Positions 41,552-49,502 of a stretch of 64,000 nucleotides of DNA are shown one piece after another (the stretch's first letter is position 1; each line of letters opens with the position of its first letter). Under the pieces are notes generated by a model. That model was not told the DNA's origin, did no database searches, and was given only the letters and a program-made list of their open reading frames with translations. The stretch covers positions 124,001-188,000 of the forward strand of contig NZ_AUAZ01000004.1 in assembly GCF_000428985.1 (NCBI RefSeq), written 5' to 3'. The stretch comes from Marinobacterium litorale DSM 23545. Lineage in GTDB: Bacteria > Pseudomonadota > Gammaproteobacteria > Pseudomonadales > Balneatricaceae. A program made the position numbers and the translations under genes.

Positions 41552-41604
41552 GATTCGCTCCTTAGGGTTGTTGCGGAAACGTGAGCCCATGATGCGAGGC
41601 AGCA

Positions 41605-41647
41605 GGTGGGATAATCGGGGGTGGGAAAGGTGGGAAAATCGGTGGGA
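41605..41647. promoter_or_regulatory. Four GGTGGGA repeats upstream of AlpA copy 1
   Basis: GGTGGGA occurs at 41605, 41620, 41629 and 41641, in one orientation, in the 54-bp stretch after the AlpA start and 117 bp before the divergent DUF6088 gene. Clustered direct repeats upstream of an early operon suggest an operator or iterons. The site is in a gene-free 212-bp interval. Confidence 0.5.
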
Positions 41648-41717
41648 TTTTCAATAAATACCGATAGTTACGAGCACAGCAGCGTTACACTAAGCCTCTA
41701 CCAAGCCTTGCTTTATG

Positions 41718-41742
41718 TCCGAAATTATGCTGGTTTTTCGGA
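41718..41742. promoter_or_regulatory. Inverted repeat operator before the DUF6088 gene
   Basis: TCCGAAA (41718-41724) and TTTCGGA (41736-41742) flank an 11-base centre, ending 21 bases before the start codon. AbiEi-type antitoxins bind inverted repeats in their own promoters, so this is a candidate autoregulatory operator. Confidence 0.5.
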
Positions 41743-41763
41743 TACTGACAGGAGGCTAGAGCA

Positions 41764-42372
41764 ATGTCTGTGGCTGAAAGCATCAAACAGCGGGTACTGA
41801 GAATGCAGAGGGGTGAGCCGTTCACCAACACCCGCTTCCTCAAGCTCGGCTCACGCTCCGCCGTCGACAAGGCGCTCTCTCGCCTGGTCGAGGAAGGCGT
41901 CATCCAGCGCGTCGCGCGCGGGGTATTCGTGCGCCCGAAGAAAAGCCGCTTCATCGGCAGCGTGATGCCGGAGGTGTCGCGTGTCATCGAGGTGATCGCC
42001 AAAGATCACGGTGAGACCGTGCAGGTCCACGGCGCGGAAGCGGCACGCCGCTTCAAACTCAGCACCCAGATGCCCACCACACCGGTGTATTACACCAGTG
42101 GCCCGAGCCGGGAGATCCGCGTCGGCAACCTCAAGGTCAAGCTCATGCACACGACCAGTCACCGGAGGCTACAGCATGCCGGCAAGAAACCGGGGCTGGC
42201 CCTCTCGGCCCTCTGGTATCTGGGCAAGGACAACATCGATGCCGAGGCGGTCCGGCGCATCCGGGAAGGCTTGAGCACGGAGGAGTTCGAGACGCTACGG
42301 ACCTCCAAGATGCCCGCCTGGATGGCTAACGCGATCGAGGCCCACTGCGAAAGCAGCGATGAGTACCTTTAA
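41764..42372 (+). CDS. DUF6088 / AbiEi-like regulator, apparently without its toxin
   Basis: A 202-residue protein with an N-terminal winged helix (VAESIKQRVLRMQRGEPFTNTRFLKLGSRSAVDKALSRLVEEGVIQRVARGVFVRPKK) and a C-terminal domain (VQVHGAEAARRFKLSTQMPTTPVYYTSGPSREIRVG) matching DUF6088, the type IV toxin-antitoxin antitoxin group related to AbiEi. The usual downstream AbiEii-type nucleotidyltransferase toxin is absent; the next rightward feature is a promoter and structured RNA. GGAGG precedes the ATG. Confidence 0.85.
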   Translation: MSVAESIKQRVLRMQRGEPFTNTRFLKLGSRSAVDKALSRLVEEGVIQRVARGVFVRPKKSRFIGSVMPEVSRVIEVIAKDHGETVQVHGAEAARRFKLSTQMPTTPVYYTSGPSREIRVGNLKVKLMHTTSHRRLQHAGKKPGLALSALWYLGKDNIDAEAVRRIREGLSTEEFETLRTSKMPAWMANAIEAHCESSDEYL

Positions 42373-42434
42373 AATCAATAGGTTATGGATGAATGCCCGA
42401 GGAGCTTGAGAGAAGGATGGAACCAAGTAGCCAT

Positions 42435-42464
42435 TTGACTTCGCTATTCCGGTCTGGCTATACT
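42435..42464 (+). promoter_or_regulatory. Strong sigma70-type promoter for a small RNA
   Basis: TTGACT (42435-42440) and TATACT (42459-42464) are 18 bases apart, both one base off consensus. No + strand ORF follows; a chain of hairpins and a terminator do. Confidence 0.65.
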
Positions 42465-42470
42465 TCGTCG

Positions 42471-42597
42471 TAGGTGGATATGTACGGGGCTGCATGACGC
42501 GGTGTCCACCCGCCGCCGAGGAAACTCGGTTTCAGCCGTGCTGAAATGACAAGAGCACCCGAGAGCAAGAAGCCCTTAACTGGGCTTTTTGCTTTTC
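42471..42597 (+). ncRNA. Candidate structured small RNA
   Basis: A promoter is followed within about 7 bases by roughly 127 nt that fold as successive hairpins: GGTGGA (42473-42478) with TCCACC (42505-42510); CCGAG-GAAA-CTCGG (42516-42529), a GNRA-type tetraloop; TTTCAGC-CGT-GCTGAAA (42530-42546); and a terminator stem with T-rich tail. No rightward gene of any length follows, and the convergent gene ends just beyond. I do not recognise an Rfam class. Expression is inferred, not seen. Confidence 0.6.
42563..42597 (+). terminator. Rho-independent terminator
   Basis: AGCAAGAAGCCC and GGGCTTTTTGCT form a 12-bp stem (one G-U pair) over a 6-base loop, followed by TTTCT. It ends the small RNA candidate and any read-through from the DUF6088 gene, and probably also serves the convergent gene. 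Confidence 0.8.
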
Positions 42598-43205
42598 TAG
42601 CGCCTACCTTTTCGTCCACCAGCTGGCCGCCTGACTGGTTCGCCACGAAGTTTTTTAGCCAACAAGACCTTCGCGCGCACTTTATCACGACGTTTCAGGT
42701 GCACAGGCCTATTACCTGGATTATCCGGTTCCCTTACATAGGCACTCTCAACATAGATGCGCAGCATGCCGCTACTTTGCCTGGTGATACTGAAGAACAC
42801 CTCGTATTCCTGACATTCACCAGCGGGATCCAGTATTTCTATTGTCAGCCAGTTCTCATGACCCGTGAACAGGCAGTGCCGGTCCGAAAATGTTTCGAAG
42901 ATACCAGGAAGGTGAGACGAAAGTGCGTACCGAATATCGCAAAAGCACCGGTGCACGCCCTTGTCGTCAATAATTCGGCGCTGCTCCCCATGGATACTGA
43001 AATCAATATCTTCTCCCCGCTTTGGCCCCCAGGATACGCAGTGGCTGCTGTATTGCACGAGAAGAGTACACTTCAGTTCCGGGTACTTTCCGCTAGCCTC
43101 GATGACGAAGTGGTATTTGGCATCCTGAAGGTGGGACAGGTTATAGCGGGTACCATCGACGTCCTTGTAGCCTTGTGTTTTTATTGAATTCCAATCCATC
43201 ATCAC
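42597..43205 (-). CDS. Unrecognised accessory protein
   Basis: A 202-residue protein (MMMDWNSIKTQGYKDVDGTRYNLSHL...) with a beta-rich core (CTLLVQYSSHCVSWGPKRGEDIDFSIHGEQRRII) and a very basic C-terminal tail (KRRDKVRAKVLLAKKLRGE followed by an Arg/Gly-rich end). ATG at 43205 or 43199. Base use is less GC-rich than the phage genes. The basic tail suggests nucleic-acid binding. No domain recognised. Confidence 0.6.
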   Translation of the reverse strand: MMMDWNSIKTQGYKDVDGTRYNLSHLQDAKYHFVIEASGKYPELKCTLLVQYSSHCVSWGPKRGEDIDFSIHGEQRRIIDDKGVHRCFCDIRYALSSHLPGIFETFSDRHCLFTGHENWLTIEILDPAGECQEYEVFFSITRQSSGMLRIYVESAYVREPDNPGNRPVHLKRRDKVRAKVLLAKKLRGEPVRRPAGGRKGRR

Positions 43206-43289
43206 CCCGCGCCTGACAAGCCGGAAATGATAGCAAAGCGTCCGCGCGATGTTGACTGTAGAGATTTGGGTTGAGCGTACCTCAACCCC

Positions 43290-44240
43290 TTACTGATCAA
43301 AAAAGTAGTAGCCATTACCTTCCCCTTTGATCAGCCTGTTCCACAGCGGATGAGGCACCCATTTACCGTCGACCTTATTCCGCATGATTCGGTGGAGTTC
43401 TTCATTGGTCTCCGCCTCCGCACGCAGCAGGTCCTTGTGCGCCCTGCCACCTTCCCGGTGCAGAGCCTCCACCACGGCCGCCTGCTTTTTGGTCAGCTTG
43501 TAGGCTTCTCCATTCCAGTGAACCTGGCGGTAGTCGGTCGAGAACCGCAATCCGATGCCGGTATCGCGCACCTCGTCCGCCGGACAACCCCGCAATAGCG
43601 GTAGCACGGCCGCGTGATCCAGCGAGCAGTGATCGCCGGTACGCACCAGAAGGTTCTGCAACGGTACCAGGGCCACGTCCAGCGGCAACTCCAGAACCGG
43701 CGGGATACGTTCCGAAGCACTCACGATGATTGCGGGCGTCCTGCCCGATTCCTGCTTCAGCGTGGCCAGGAATGACCGCAGGTTGTCGGCCAGCTCCAAA
43801 CGCCGCACGAAGTACAGATTGACCCTGTAAGCCCCGATGCGAGTGATGCCCAAATACCAGAATACGGAATCATGGAGGGTGGTAACCTGATACCGGGCCT
43901 CGATATCGAACAGCCTTCTCAACCACTCCATTAGCTGGTCCGTATCAACCAGGTATCGCTTCACCTGGCCGGCAGCTACCGTGACCCAGCCGGCACCTGT
44001 GGAAAAATAGCGGAAGCCTCTACTTTCGGAACACCATGTGAGTTCGGCAAACCCTGTGTCGTCATGCGGCAGAGACGCCATCGAGCCGGCCGGGCTCAAA
44101 AAGCCGCCCTGCAGGAGTTCGGCGGCCACCGACGGAAAATCATCGTGCAGGACGCTGCCGCTGATTCCAGGCGTCGGGCTGTTCAGCAGGCGCAGCAGGA
44201 GGGCCAAGGCACTCCTGCTCAGCGACACTGCCGCAGTCAT
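43290..44240 (-). CDS. Unrecognised protein with C-terminal winged-helix-like segment
   Basis: A 316-residue protein, second gene of a two-gene unit (ATGA overlap with the upstream gene). The middle reads like an alpha/beta domain (TPAIIVSASERIPPVLELPLDVALVPLQNLL). The C-terminal HWNGEAYKLTKKQAAVVEALHREGGRAHKDLL resembles an OmpR-type winged helix. There is no known family name I can attach. It sits in the prophage regulatory region where accessory immunity genes are often found. Confidence 0.6.
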   Translation of the reverse strand: MTAAVSLSRSALALLLRLLNSPTPGISGSVLHDDFPSVAAELLQGGFLSPAGSMASLPHDDTGFAELTWCSESRGFRYFSTGAGWVTVAAGQVKRYLVDTDQLMEWLRRLFDIEARYQVTTLHDSVFWYLGITRIGAYRVNLYFVRRLELADNLRSFLATLKQESGRTPAIIVSASERIPPVLELPLDVALVPLQNLLVRTGDHCSLDHAAVLPLLRGCPADEVRDTGIGLRFSTDYRQVHWNGEAYKLTKKQAAVVEALHREGGRAHKDLLRAEAETNEELHRIMRNKVDGKWVPHPLWNRLIKGEGNGYYFFDQ

Positions 44241-45412
44241 TGCTGGACCTCTTCAAGCAAGCCCCAGCGCTTGAGGTACTTCTCGCCGATCAGCCGCTCC
44301 CTCTCGGTGCGACTGCGCAAGTCACATCCGTTCGGCATGGTGATCTTGACCGGCAGCACCTTGCCGCGCCCCACACCGTTCTCCGGCTGGAAACGGATAT
44401 TGATCCTGGCCTGGGTCGGCGTGAACGCTCCCGAGGTCAACGGATTGTGTTCCCCGAAATGCTCCTGGGCGTAGGTATGCAGACCCATCTGGCTCTTTGC
44501 CGGTACCTCGATCTGGACACGCCCCTCGCCCGCCAAATCCTTCAGCTTCATCATGACCAACTGCACCGACTCGATGCCGTCCTCAACGTCCCAGTCCAGC
44601 GCCTGCTCCGTCATCAGCGGCTGAAGGTCGTAGCGCCGCAGCGGAACCCGCTCCGCATCGACGGCCTGCTTTAACAGATCCTCGGTGAACGCCTTGGCGA
44701 TGCTGTCCCGACGCTCACGCTTGGCGGCCACCACCTCCACCACGCCCGTGGCCTCGGAATAGGTAATGGCGTGCTCCGACACCGGTCGCCGAATCCGGGA
44801 GACAATGTCATCCTCCCCCTCGAACTCCAGGTAGGAATCCGGCAGCCCTTCCTGGTAAACCATCACCTGTACCACGTCGACTTCGTTGCCATCCTCATCC
44901 GGCAGGGTCCGCTCGAAGAGCTCGATCTTGACCTTGTCGCCGAGGCCGAAGAGCGATCGGATCTTCTCCTTGAACGCGCTTAGCGAGACAGCATCCGAAT
45001 TCAGGGGCAGACCAACTTCGACCTGATAGCCGCTCCAGTTCCTGCCATGGCGATACTGGTCGGCATAACGGATATCCTCGGCATGGCGGAAACTGTCCGG
45101 CTCGTGCAGGTAAACCCAACGGCTGCGCTCCAGGGCGGAAGGCATGGCGCTCAATTGAGCGGGGGGGCTGACGGCGCTCAGCAGCGCGGCCTGGCCGACC
45201 TCATCTGCCATCTGGTAAATGCGTTCGGCATCGATCGTGAGCCGGGCCTTTTGATTCGGGTCGAGGTGATCCAGCAACTGGATGACGTTGCTGACCACCG
45301 TCGGATGGTCCTGCGACCAGTCGACCCCGTTCACGGGGATCTGCTTGCGGCTAAAGTACTCCCGCAGGCCGGCGGCTGAGGTGTGGCGGATGAAGTTTCG
45401 AACGATCGGCAT
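44237..45412 (-). CDS. Unrecognised protein paired with the downstream gene
   Basis: A 391-residue protein from ATG 45412 (MPIVRNFIRHTSAAGLREYF), with GAGGGT upstream. It contains a domain-like stretch GYQVEVGLPLNSDAVSLSAFKEKIRSLFGLGDKVKIELFERTLPDEDGNEVDVVQVMVYQEGLPDSYLEF, and a C-terminal part rich in predicted strands. It is divergent from the XRE-ImmA pair, sharing a 166-bp control region. No catalytic motif was found. A defence or immunity role is only a suggestion from location. Confidence 0.6.
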   Translation of the reverse strand: MPIVRNFIRHTSAAGLREYFSRKQIPVNGVDWSQDHPTVVSNVIQLLDHLDPNQKARLTIDAERIYQMADEVGQAALLSAVSPPAQLSAMPSALERSRWVYLHEPDSFRHAEDIRYADQYRHGRNWSGYQVEVGLPLNSDAVSLSAFKEKIRSLFGLGDKVKIELFERTLPDEDGNEVDVVQVMVYQEGLPDSYLEFEGEDDIVSRIRRPVSEHAITYSEATGVVEVVAAKRERRDSIAKAFTEDLLKQAVDAERVPLRRYDLQPLMTEQALDWDVEDGIESVQLVMMKLKDLAGEGRVQIEVPAKSQMGLHTYAQEHFGEHNPLTSGAFTPTQARINIRFQPENGVGRGKVLPVKITMPNGCDLRSRTERERLIGEKYLKRWGLLEEVQQ

Positions 45413-45470
45413 GGGTATCAACCCTCATCGGTTAGTAGTAAACGGCGAACTCATGGTAGACAGATACCAA

Positions 45471-45490
45471 AAGTTCATGGTAGCGAACTT
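45471..45490. promoter_or_regulatory. Palindromic operator candidate for the XRE repressor
   Basis: AAGTTC and GAACTT flank 8 bases in the divergent control region between the unknown pair and the XRE gene. A second related half site (GAACTCATGGTAG) lies 25 bases to the left and repeats the central ATGGTAG. Binding by the adjacent repressor is inferred. Confidence 0.5.
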
Positions 45491-45514
45491 CCAAGATAAT
45501 GCCGTTTATAATCA

Positions 45515-45543
45515 TTTTCAAGTACCTCCTGTATGTCTATAAT
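45515..45543 (+). promoter_or_regulatory. Promoter for the XRE-ImmA operon
   Basis: A perfect TATAAT (45538-45543) lies 17 bases after TTTTCA (45515-45520), 35 bases upstream of the GTG start. Confidence 0.55.
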
Positions 45544-45578
45544 GAACTTTTAGGATCCAACCGAGAGGAGATACCACC

Positions 45579-45902
45579 GTGGCCAATCTGCTGGGAGCCA
45601 AGATCAAAGAGCTCCGCAAGAAAAAAGGCCTTACTTTAGAACAACTTGCGGAGAAAATAGGGTCAGGGAAGAGCTACATCTGGGAACTGGAGAACCGGGG
45701 GGTCAAGCGCCCGTCGGCCGAGAAGCTGACACTCATCGCCAAAGCGCTGGACGTCACTGCCGAGTACCTGATCAACAACGAGCAGACCGAACCGAGCCAG
45801 GACATGGAGCGCGAGGTGTTCTTCAGAAAGTTCAACAGCCTGGACAAAGAGGACCAGGACAAGATCAAAGACATCGTCGACATGTGGAGCAAGAAGTCGT
45901 GA
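45579..45902 (+). CDS. XRE-family repressor
   Basis: A 107-residue repressor: a lambda-repressor-like helix-turn-helix (LGAKIKELRKKKGLTLEQLAEKIGSGKSYIWELENRGVKRPSAEKLTLIAKALDVTAEYL) and a short acidic C-terminal tail (DMEREVFFRKFNSLDKEDQDKIKDIVDMWS). This is the architecture of ICEBs1 ImmR-like and DdrO-like regulators that are cleaved by a partner ImmA/IrrE protease. It starts at GTG 45579 after GAGGAG. It probably maintains the lysogenic or integrated state. Confidence 0.88.
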   Translation: MANLLGAKIKELRKKKGLTLEQLAEKIGSGKSYIWELENRGVKRPSAEKLTLIAKALDVTAEYLINNEQTEPSQDMEREVFFRKFNSLDKEDQDKIKDIVDMWSKKS

Positions 45903-46810
45903 CGGAGAGGAAGCGGCCCCTCAAGGAGGCCAACCGCATCACCAAGTTTCTGGACCTTGGGCTGGCCGTGGAGGACCGCTTCCCCGTGGATGTCCGCAAA
46001 GTCGCCCTGGAGCTTACGCCTTCGTTCAATCCGGACCCCATTACGATGGTCCGGGAAATGGATCTTAAGTCGGTCGAGGGAGCACTGATCCCCAATGAGA
46101 CCAAATCGGAGTGGGGAATCCTGTACAACCGCAATGTCGAACACGTCGGCCGCGTCAACTTCACGCTGGCCCACGAACTCGGCCACTATATGATCCACCG
46201 CCAGGATTCGGGTGCGGACGGCATCCGCTGTGGCGAGGAAGACATGCTCGACCGGGATTCGGGCATGGCGCAGATCGAACAGGAAGCGAACGCCTTCGCC
46301 GCCAATCTGATGATGCCGAACCACGATTTCCGTCAGCAGGCCGATGGTCAGCCGTTCAGTTTCGATCTGATGAGCCATTGCGCCGACCGGTACGGCGTCT
46401 CTCTGACGGCCGCCATCCTCAAGTGGCTGGACTTCACCAAGCGACGGGCCATCGCCATCCTGTCGGAGGAAGGCTGCATGCACTGGTCGAAATCCAGCCC
46501 GAGTGCTTTCCGTTCCGGCCGGTATTACGCGACCCGCCAGTCCTTCAACGAAGTGCCTGCCGCATCCATGGCGGCACAGGAGAACTTTTCCTTCGCGGCA
46601 CGTAACGGCGTTCGCCACGGCCCGGGTGTCTGGTTCGACGAGGAGGTCACCGAATACAGCATCTACTCCACCGAGCAGGAAAAGACACTGACCGTCCTGG
46701 TGCTGGACGATATCGGCGGCTACGACTTGCCAGACCCGGAAACCGAACAAGACGAACTGCTCACGGACACCTACACCAACTTCATCCGCAACGGCCAGAA
46801 TCCCTACTGA
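45899..46810 (+). CDS. ImmA/IrrE metallopeptidase
   Basis: A 303-residue protease with the zinc motif HELGH (FTLAHELGHYMIHRQDSG, about residues 88-105) and the distal EANAFAANLMMP helix typical of ImmA/IrrE proteins. Such enzymes cleave the adjacent XRE repressor after DNA damage, derepressing the element. GTG 45899 overlaps the repressor stop (GTGA), with GGAG nine bases upstream; an earlier in-frame GTG at 45884 is possible. The C-terminal 130 residues (beginning near CMHWSKSSPSAFRSG) are an additional domain. Confidence 0.9.
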   Translation: MTERKRPLKEANRITKFLDLGLAVEDRFPVDVRKVALELTPSFNPDPITMVREMDLKSVEGALIPNETKSEWGILYNRNVEHVGRVNFTLAHELGHYMIHRQDSGADGIRCGEEDMLDRDSGMAQIEQEANAFAANLMMPNHDFRQQADGQPFSFDLMSHCADRYGVSLTAAILKWLDFTKRRAIAILSEEGCMHWSKSSPSAFRSGRYYATRQSFNEVPAASMAAQENFSFAARNGVRHGPGVWFDEEVTEYSIYSTEQEKTLTVLVLDDIGGYDLPDPETEQDELLTDTYTNFIRNGQNPY

Positions 46811-46894
46811 CCCGTGGCCGGCACTGGCCAGCCACGCCTTTCCGCAACGGCCCGAAACGCCCTGATGGCCGTACCACCGCTCGGCTCCGACAAT

Positions 46895-46929
46895 GTTTCA
46901 ACACTGTTTTGCTGAATCGGAGCGGTTAC
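46895..46929. promoter_or_regulatory. Inverted repeat upstream of the recombinase cassette
   Basis: CTCCGA and TCGGAG flank a centre containing AATGTTTCAACACTGTTTTG, immediately before the first cassette gene. It may be the operator of the recombinase operon. Confidence 0.3.
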
Positions 46930-46931
46930 CA

Positions 46932-47156
46932 ATGCAGAAATCTCACCCTTTATCTCCCGAACGGATGTCATCCGAGCAACGCCTCGACGAGGTGGCAAAA
47001 ATCCTGGCCAACGGTCTGTTCCGGCTCCGCGACGCCGATAAATACCCACCCCCGGCCTCGGACTCAGATAGCGATGTTTCACTTGCTATCACTGCCTACC
47101 GAAGCGTTCATGGTCACCCCGAAACCGCAGAGAAAACACTGCCCAAGGAGGCCTGA
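46932..47156 (+). CDS. Small first gene of the recombinase cassette, unknown function
   Basis: A 74-residue protein (MQKSHPLSPERMSSEQRLDE then VAKILANGLFRLRDADKY). Short genes with the VAKILANGLLRLR pattern commonly precede DUF2924-recombinase pairs in proteobacterial mobile elements. Its TGA overlaps the start of the next gene (TGATG), forming a tightly coupled operon. Confidence 0.72.
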   Translation: MQKSHPLSPERMSSEQRLDEVAKILANGLFRLRDADKYPPPASDSDSDVSLAITAYRSVHGHPETAEKTLPKEA

Positions 47157-47656
47157 TGAACGACTTCTCGCTACCCAAGACCTCACCCTCGGTGCTGGCC
47201 CAGGTCGCGCGGCTGCCCGACATGTCGATGGAAGAGATCCGGGCGCTATGGCGCCAGCTGTTTAAGCAGGAGGCGCCCACCCACATCCGCAGTTTTCTGG
47301 AGCGGCGGCTCGCCTACCGCCTCCAGGAAGTGGAGTTCAAGCGGACCCCGGCCCACAAGAACCTCGTGGAACAGAATCAACGGCGGATCCAGGCCATCGT
47401 CAAGACCGGCCAGAAGCCGCTGCGCGATCGCTACCCAAAGCCGGTCCCCGGCACGGTCCTGACGCGAATCTACCAGGAGAAGGAATACCGAGTCACGGTG
47501 ACCCACGACAACCAGTTCGAGTTCGAGGGCCGCATCTACCGCAGCCTGTCGGTCATCGCCCGGGAGATCACCGGCACCCGCTGGTCGGGGCCACTGTTTT
47601 TCGGCCTGCGCAAGGCAACGGACAAGAAAAACGATAAGCGTGGAGGCAAACGATGA
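47156..47656 (+). CDS. DUF2924 protein
   Basis: A 166-residue member of DUF2924. It shows VLAQVARLPDMSMEEIRALWRQLFKQEAPTHIRSFLERRLAYRLQEVEF and a second block YQEKEYRVTVTHDNQFEFEGRIYRSLSVIAREITGTRWSGPLFFGL. This second block resembles RAMA-type DNA-associated modules. The family is nearly always next to a large serine recombinase and is presumed to be its accessory factor. It overlaps the recombinase by four bases. Confidence 0.88.
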   Translation: MNDFSLPKTSPSVLAQVARLPDMSMEEIRALWRQLFKQEAPTHIRSFLERRLAYRLQEVEFKRTPAHKNLVEQNQRRIQAIVKTGQKPLRDRYPKPVPGTVLTRIYQEKEYRVTVTHDNQFEFEGRIYRSLSVIAREITGTRWSGPLFFGLRKATDKKNDKRGGKR

Positions 47657-49002
47657 CGGACCAGGTGAAGAAGCGCCTGCGCTGCGCGGTCTATACCCGC
47701 AAATCGACTGAGGAAGGGCTGGAGCAGGATTACAACTCCATCGACGCCCAACGGGATGCCGGCCATGCCTATATCGCGAGCCAGCGCGCCGAGGGCTGGA
47801 TCCCGGTGGAGGACGACTACGACGACCCCGCCTTCTCCGGCGGCAACATGGAGCGCCCGGCCCTGAAGCGCCTGATGGCCGATATCGAGAAGGGAAAGAT
47901 TGATGTGGTGGTCGTCTACAAGATCGACCGGCTCACCCGCAGCCTGACGGACTTCTCCAAGATGATCGAGGTGTTCGAACGCCACGGCGTCTCCTTCGTC
48001 TCGGTCACCCAGCAGTTCAATACCACCAACTCCATGGGGCGGCTGATGCTGAACATCCTGCTCTCCTTTGCCCAGTTCGAGCGCGAGGTGACCGGCGAGC
48101 GGATCCGCGACAAGATCACGGCGAGCAAGAAGAAAGGGCTTTGGATGGGCGGCATTCCGCCCCTGGGATACGACGTGAAGGACCGCTGCCTGGTGGTGAA
48201 CCCCGCCGAAGCCAAGCTCATCCGCCATATCTTCAAACGGTTCACCGAGGTCGGCTCCACCACCCTGATGGTGAAGGAACTGCGCCTGGAGGGGGTGACC
48301 AGCAAGTCATGGACCACCCAGGACGGACGCTTCCGGCCCGGCAAGCCCATCGACAAGGGCATGATCTACAAGCTGCTGCACAACCGCACCTACCTTGGGG
48401 AGCTGCGGCACAAGGACAAGTGGTATCGCGGCAAGCACGAAGCCATCATCGACCAGGCGTTGTGGGATGACGTCCACTCGATCCTGGCCACCAACAGTCG
48501 CACCCGCGGCAACATGACCCGGGCCAAGGTCCCCTTCCTGCTCAAGGGCATCGTGTTTGGCGAGGACGGCCGTGCACTGACGGCCTCAAGCTCGGTGAAG
48601 AAAAAGAGCGGCAGGCGCTACCGCTACTACCTCAGCACCCGCGACACCAAGGAGTTCGCCGGCGCCTCGGGGCTTCCGCGCATTCCGGCCGCTGAACTGG
48701 AAGCCGCCGTGGTGGGACAGATCCGGTCACTGCTGCAATCGCCCCCGGTGATGCAGAAGACCGCAGCGGTCACGAACCAGCTCGGCGACCCAGTTGACGA
48801 AGCCCAAGTGACGGTGGCGATGACCCGGCTCGACAAGGTCTGGGATCAGCTGTTTCCGGACGAGCAGAGCCGGATCATCCGCTTGCTGGTCGAGAAGGTT
48901 ATCGTCACCCCCAACAGCATCGACGTGCGCCTGCGGAACAACGGCATTGAAAGGTTGGCGCTGGAGATCACCGATTCTGCCCGGGAGGAGATAATCGCAT
49001 GA
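47653..49002 (+). CDS. Large serine recombinase / site-specific resolvase
   Basis: A 449-residue recombinase. The catalytic serine is S18 in CAVYTRKSTEEGLEQD, followed by the conserved arginine helix (NSIDAQRDAGHAYI), DVVVVYKIDRLTRSLTDF and GRLMLNILLSFAQFEREVTGERIRDKI. After GYDV the DNA-binding recombinase domain and zinc-type region follow (IFKRFTEVGSTTLMVKELR, IYKLLHNRTYLGELRHKDKW). It is near the lower size range of large serine integrases, so it could integrate or excise this element. It overlaps the next gene by four bases. Confidence 0.92.
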   Translation: MTDQVKKRLRCAVYTRKSTEEGLEQDYNSIDAQRDAGHAYIASQRAEGWIPVEDDYDDPAFSGGNMERPALKRLMADIEKGKIDVVVVYKIDRLTRSLTDFSKMIEVFERHGVSFVSVTQQFNTTNSMGRLMLNILLSFAQFEREVTGERIRDKITASKKKGLWMGGIPPLGYDVKDRCLVVNPAEAKLIRHIFKRFTEVGSTTLMVKELRLEGVTSKSWTTQDGRFRPGKPIDKGMIYKLLHNRTYLGELRHKDKWYRGKHEAIIDQALWDDVHSILATNSRTRGNMTRAKVPFLLKGIVFGEDGRALTASSSVKKKSGRRYRYYLSTRDTKEFAGASGLPRIPAAELEAAVVGQIRSLLQSPPVMQKTAAVTNQLGDPVDEAQVTVAMTRLDKVWDQLFPDEQSRIIRLLVEKVIVTPNSIDVRLRNNGIERLALEITDSAREEIIA

Positions 49003-49502
49003 GCAACGGTCGTGGCATCCAGATAGAACTCACCCAGACCGGCGACCCCAAGGTCCTCGAGGCCAGCGACGGGCGCCTGAGCATCTCGGTGCCCATCAAG
49101 CTGAAACGGCGCAGTGGCCGCAGGCTCATCACCTTGCCGGATGGCGAGGTGCAGGAACCCCGCCCCTGGGACACGGAGCCCACGCCGCTGCAACTGGCCC
49201 TGGCGCGGGGCCACCGCTGGCTGGCCATGCTCGAGGACGGCGAGGTCCGGTCGCTCCGTGAGATCGCCGAGAAAGAAGGAGTGGACAACAGCTATGTGAG
49301 CCGGATGGTCAACCTGACCATCCTGGCCCCGGACATCGTGGCGGCCATCCTGGACGACCAGGTACCGCCACACCTGTCCCTGTTCGACCTGGCCGTGGAC
49401 CCGCCCAGGCTGTGGGAGGACCAGCGCCAGCGCACCGGAATCAACTACGACCGATCCGTCACCGGCGTTGACGTGGACTCCCGCAAACACTGCTCCTCGT
49501 AG
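48999..49502 (+). CDS. Recombinase-associated helix-turn-helix protein
   Basis: A 167-residue protein with a ParB-like helix-turn-helix in its second half: RSLREIAEKEGVDNSYVSRMVNLTILAPDIVAAILDDQVPPHLSLFDLA. Homologues with this pattern follow serine recombinases in many mobile elements. The terminal residues after DQRQRTGI run into the antisense end of AlpA copy 2 (58-bp overlap), and may be a non-native extension created at a recombination junction. Confidence 0.72.
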   Translation: MSNGRGIQIELTQTGDPKVLEASDGRLSISVPIKLKRRSGRRLITLPDGEVQEPRPWDTEPTPLQLALARGHRWLAMLEDGEVRSLREIAEKEGVDNSYVSRMVNLTILAPDIVAAILDDQVPPHLSLFDLAVDPPRLWEDQRQRTGINYDRSVTGVDVDSRKHCSS

